In this document: positions 62,200 through 64,000 of the stretch, one piece after another | How positions within the stretch are numbered: position 1 is the first letter of the stretch | Layout: each line of letters begins with the position of its first letter | Assembly (NCBI GenBank): GCA_900660155.1 | Contig: CABFPE010000143.1 | Location: 709,769-773,768 of the forward strand | From: Hofstenia miamia | Taxonomy: Eukaryota > Xenacoelomorpha > Acoela > Hofsteniidae | Direction: 5' to 3' | DNA length: 64,000 bases | Notes under the pieces: model-generated | Seen by the model: the letters and a program-made list of their open reading frames with translations, nothing else | What the model was told of the DNA's origin: nothing | Database searches by the model: none | Made by a program: the position numbers and the translations under genes

Positions 62200-63015
62200 A
62201 TGCAAAATATTCCTTTAACACCTAGACTTCCAATTCGTGATCTACAAGAAGCGATTAAGACATTAAATGAATATCTGGAACAAATTAAAGAAGATGAACG
62301 AAGACGTAGTCCTAAAAAACTACCAAGAATTCCAAAAGTCATTGTTAGATTTCTTGTTCTTATAGTTTTTGTAGTGCAAAGCATTGGTGTTGGAGTACTT
62401 GCACTCATGGAATCCCTTCCAGTTGAATCAACTGTCGGCTACTATGTGTGTGTGGGCTTTGTCTTATTTATTTTCATTTTGAACTTATTTTTATTAATAA
62501 TCACAGATATTAAGTTGGCTAAGCAGTATATGCATCATACTGCTACAATGTCATTCTTACTTCAGTCATACCTTAGCACCTTACTCGTATTTGCAGGACT
62601 CTACACGGCGACTTGGGTACTAGATTCTGATGCTTTTGTGGATGCAACTGCTGGAAATGATAAAGTACCTACAATTTACATTTATGAGAAAATGTTGTAC
62701 CTGTCAATTGCTTTGTCAACATTATGCGGTTCATCACCTGTTACTCCTGATAGGTGGTATTCACTTCCTTTCTGTGGTATTCAAATGGTTTTAAGCTTTA
62801 TGTACTTTTCCGCTATTCTTGGTCAATATCTTGATCATTGGAGAAACATTAATCCAAGCAATTTATATAGTGATACCAACAATTTCGATGAGTTTAATAA
62901 TGATGATTTTGCTGACTCCGTTAGAACACTCAATAGACAACTAAGGGGTATTGTGAATCGATCTAAATCCGATCACAAACTGCATCCCCGCGCTAGATTA
63001 TTGCGAGCGAAATAA
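62200..63015 (+). CDS. Four-helix membrane protein with degenerate K+-channel-like pore
   Basis: 271 residues in one exon. The charged N-terminus (1-45, QEAIKTLNEYLEQIKEDERRR) is probably cytosolic and helical. Membrane helices lie at about 48-70, 79-102, 116-140 and 187-211. Between the third and fourth lies MLYLSIALSTLCGSSPVTP (165-183), which aligns with the pore helix, filter and loop of two-TM potassium channels (LYFSVVTLTTVGYGDIVPVTP). Two residues are missing and the TVGYGD filter is replaced by TLCGSSP. The last 60 residues are polar and basic. The ATG directly follows CATTTTAG, with a branch-point-like GACTAAT upstream. The channel relationship is inference from pattern. Without a GYG filter, potassium selectivity is not expected. 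An unrelated four-TM family is the alternative. Confidence 0.75.
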   Translation: MQNIPLTPRLPIRDLQEAIKTLNEYLEQIKEDERRRSPKKLPRIPKVIVRFLVLIVFVVQSIGVGVLALMESLPVESTVGYYVCVGFVLFIFILNLFLLIITDIKLAKQYMHHTATMSFLLQSYLSTLLVFAGLYTATWVLDSDAFVDATAGNDKVPTIYIYEKMLYLSIALSTLCGSSPVTPDRWYSLPFCGIQMVLSFMYFSAILGQYLDHWRNINPSNLYSDTNNFDEFNNDDFADSVRTLNRQLRGIVNRSKSDHKLHPRARLLRAK

Positions 63016-63239
63016 TTTACCTAATTCAAAACATCACTTTTTCCATTGTGAAAGACTATCATTTGACAAATACCAGCAAGTAAATTACAATCAAAACAAA
63101 TAAGACAAATAGATAATGTAGTTATGGAACATTTCGAAGTAAAATATTTAAAGATAATATTTGTATTTAAAGTAATGCGATTTTAATATCACTTGAGCTT
63201 TGCATAAGTAACTACACACACAAACACACACACACATAT

Positions 63240-63272
<33 letters not shown>

Positions 63273-64000
63273 TGTGTGTATATACATAATCGATATGGTA
63301 AGCATAATATGCATAATTTTATAATTATATTCTCTAGATATGCAGAATTTTGAGTGCCTACAAATACCTAGATAACTTTTGTTAGTGATTACAAATGAAT
63401 AACACTTTGAAATGTACTTTTCTAGTTAAAGATATAATTCATGAATAAATTTAATGATCAAATTACTAAGTTTACAGACAATGGTCTGAGTTTTATTGAA
63501 CTGCCAGTATGTGGTAAATTTTAAATTTCATGTAATTTGTTATATAAATTTCATTCAAAAAATTCAAAATTCAAATTGCAATAACTTTCGGCTTCAGTCT
63601 GCTCAACATTTAATCAAAATTGGAGCGCAAAACTAATCGAAGTTATCGAAGATTTATGATATAATAACGATTTGAAACATTTAGTAAATGCATCATTTGT
63701 TTCCAGTACCAATTTACAACACGTCAAATTATATTTGAATAAAAAGAACATTTTAAATCAAAAAAGCTTTCTATTTTAATAACGAGAGGGATGTAAGTGA
63801 AATAATTTAGTCCTCAATAAATGGTTTTCTCTTTCTATGCAATTACATTATTAGCTAATTCGCATTCTTTGAATTTTCACCAAGTTGTACTTTGCAAACA
63901 ATATGTAAAAATAAAATAAAATCACACAGACAATTCCAAATATTTGCAACCAAGGTAATTGCAATATTGAAAATTCTAGACGAGTTGGATAGTATCGAAT
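63016..64000. other. 3' flank of the channel-like gene
   Basis: AT-rich, no further exon recognised. AATAAA at 63444-63449, about 430 bp after the stop, is a candidate polyadenylation signal. Confidence 0.4.
63214..63286. repeat. (CA)n/(TA)n compound microsatellite
   Basis: CACACA followed by TATATA and GTGTATATA, about 200 bp after the stop codon of the channel-like gene. Confidence 0.95.

Noticed and set aside
1-64000. tRNA, rRNA, CRISPR arrays, operons, phage or LTR-type elements
   Set aside because: None could be recognised by reading both strands; small RNA genes could be missed without a covariance search.

Overview
This 64-kb window is AT-rich nuclear DNA from a metazoan, probably an invertebrate. 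The evidence is multi-exon genes with GT-AG introns, many (AT)n microsatellites, non-LTR retrotransposon remnants and several cut-and-paste DNA transposons. Nothing bacterial, viral or organellar was seen. I cannot name the species or phylum from the sequence. Three host protein-coding genes are supported, all on the plus strand. There is also one scrambled host-gene relic.

Left part (1-18 kb): an Iroquois (Irx/iro) TALE-homeobox gene. Four coding exons (10050-10262, 12381-12502, 13906-14312, 17020-17213) join in phase into a 311-residue protein. It carries a near-perfect Iroquois homeodomain, an acidic stretch and a C-terminal [10 protein letters not shown] motif. About 10 kb upstream and 30 kb downstream hold no recognisable gene, as is usual around Iroquois loci. 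Several GC- and CpG-richer islands there, and in introns 1 and 3, are candidate regulatory elements.

Middle (18-48 kb): a gene-poor stretch with transposon fossils. These include a 272-bp hAT-type MITE with a perfect 8-bp target duplication, a GC-rich hAT-like patch and a decayed transposon ORF. There is also a CR1/L2/Jockey-type LINE on the minus strand (endonuclease and reverse transcriptase). A gap of exactly 1000 N lies at 41043-42042. Exon-like pieces at 44.5-46.3 kb resemble the BAR domain of the BIN/amphiphysin family, but carry stops and lie in the wrong order.

Right part (48-60 kb): a monocarboxylate-transporter-like (SLC16/MFS) gene. Six exons from 52088 to 59739 join in phase into 448 residues. 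Its promoter plus first exon exists in a second, diverged copy 3.4 kb upstream (48481-48788). That copy differs mostly at synonymous sites and keeps the same splice phase, so it is probably an alternative first exon under selection. Two segments of this gene are repeated without visible change across runs of N (52950-53232 at 53254-53536; 55228-57312 at 57314-59398). These are most likely unmerged contig overlaps, not real exon duplications. A hAT-type element with an 8-bp target duplication sits in the third intron.

Right end (60-64 kb): an uninterrupted 271-residue four-helix membrane protein (62200-63015). Its last part looks like the pore-helix/filter/inner-helix unit of two-TM potassium channels, but the TVGYGD filter is replaced by TLCGSSP. 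This is the most unusual protein in the window. No functional link between the three genes is evident beyond position; the last two are both membrane proteins.
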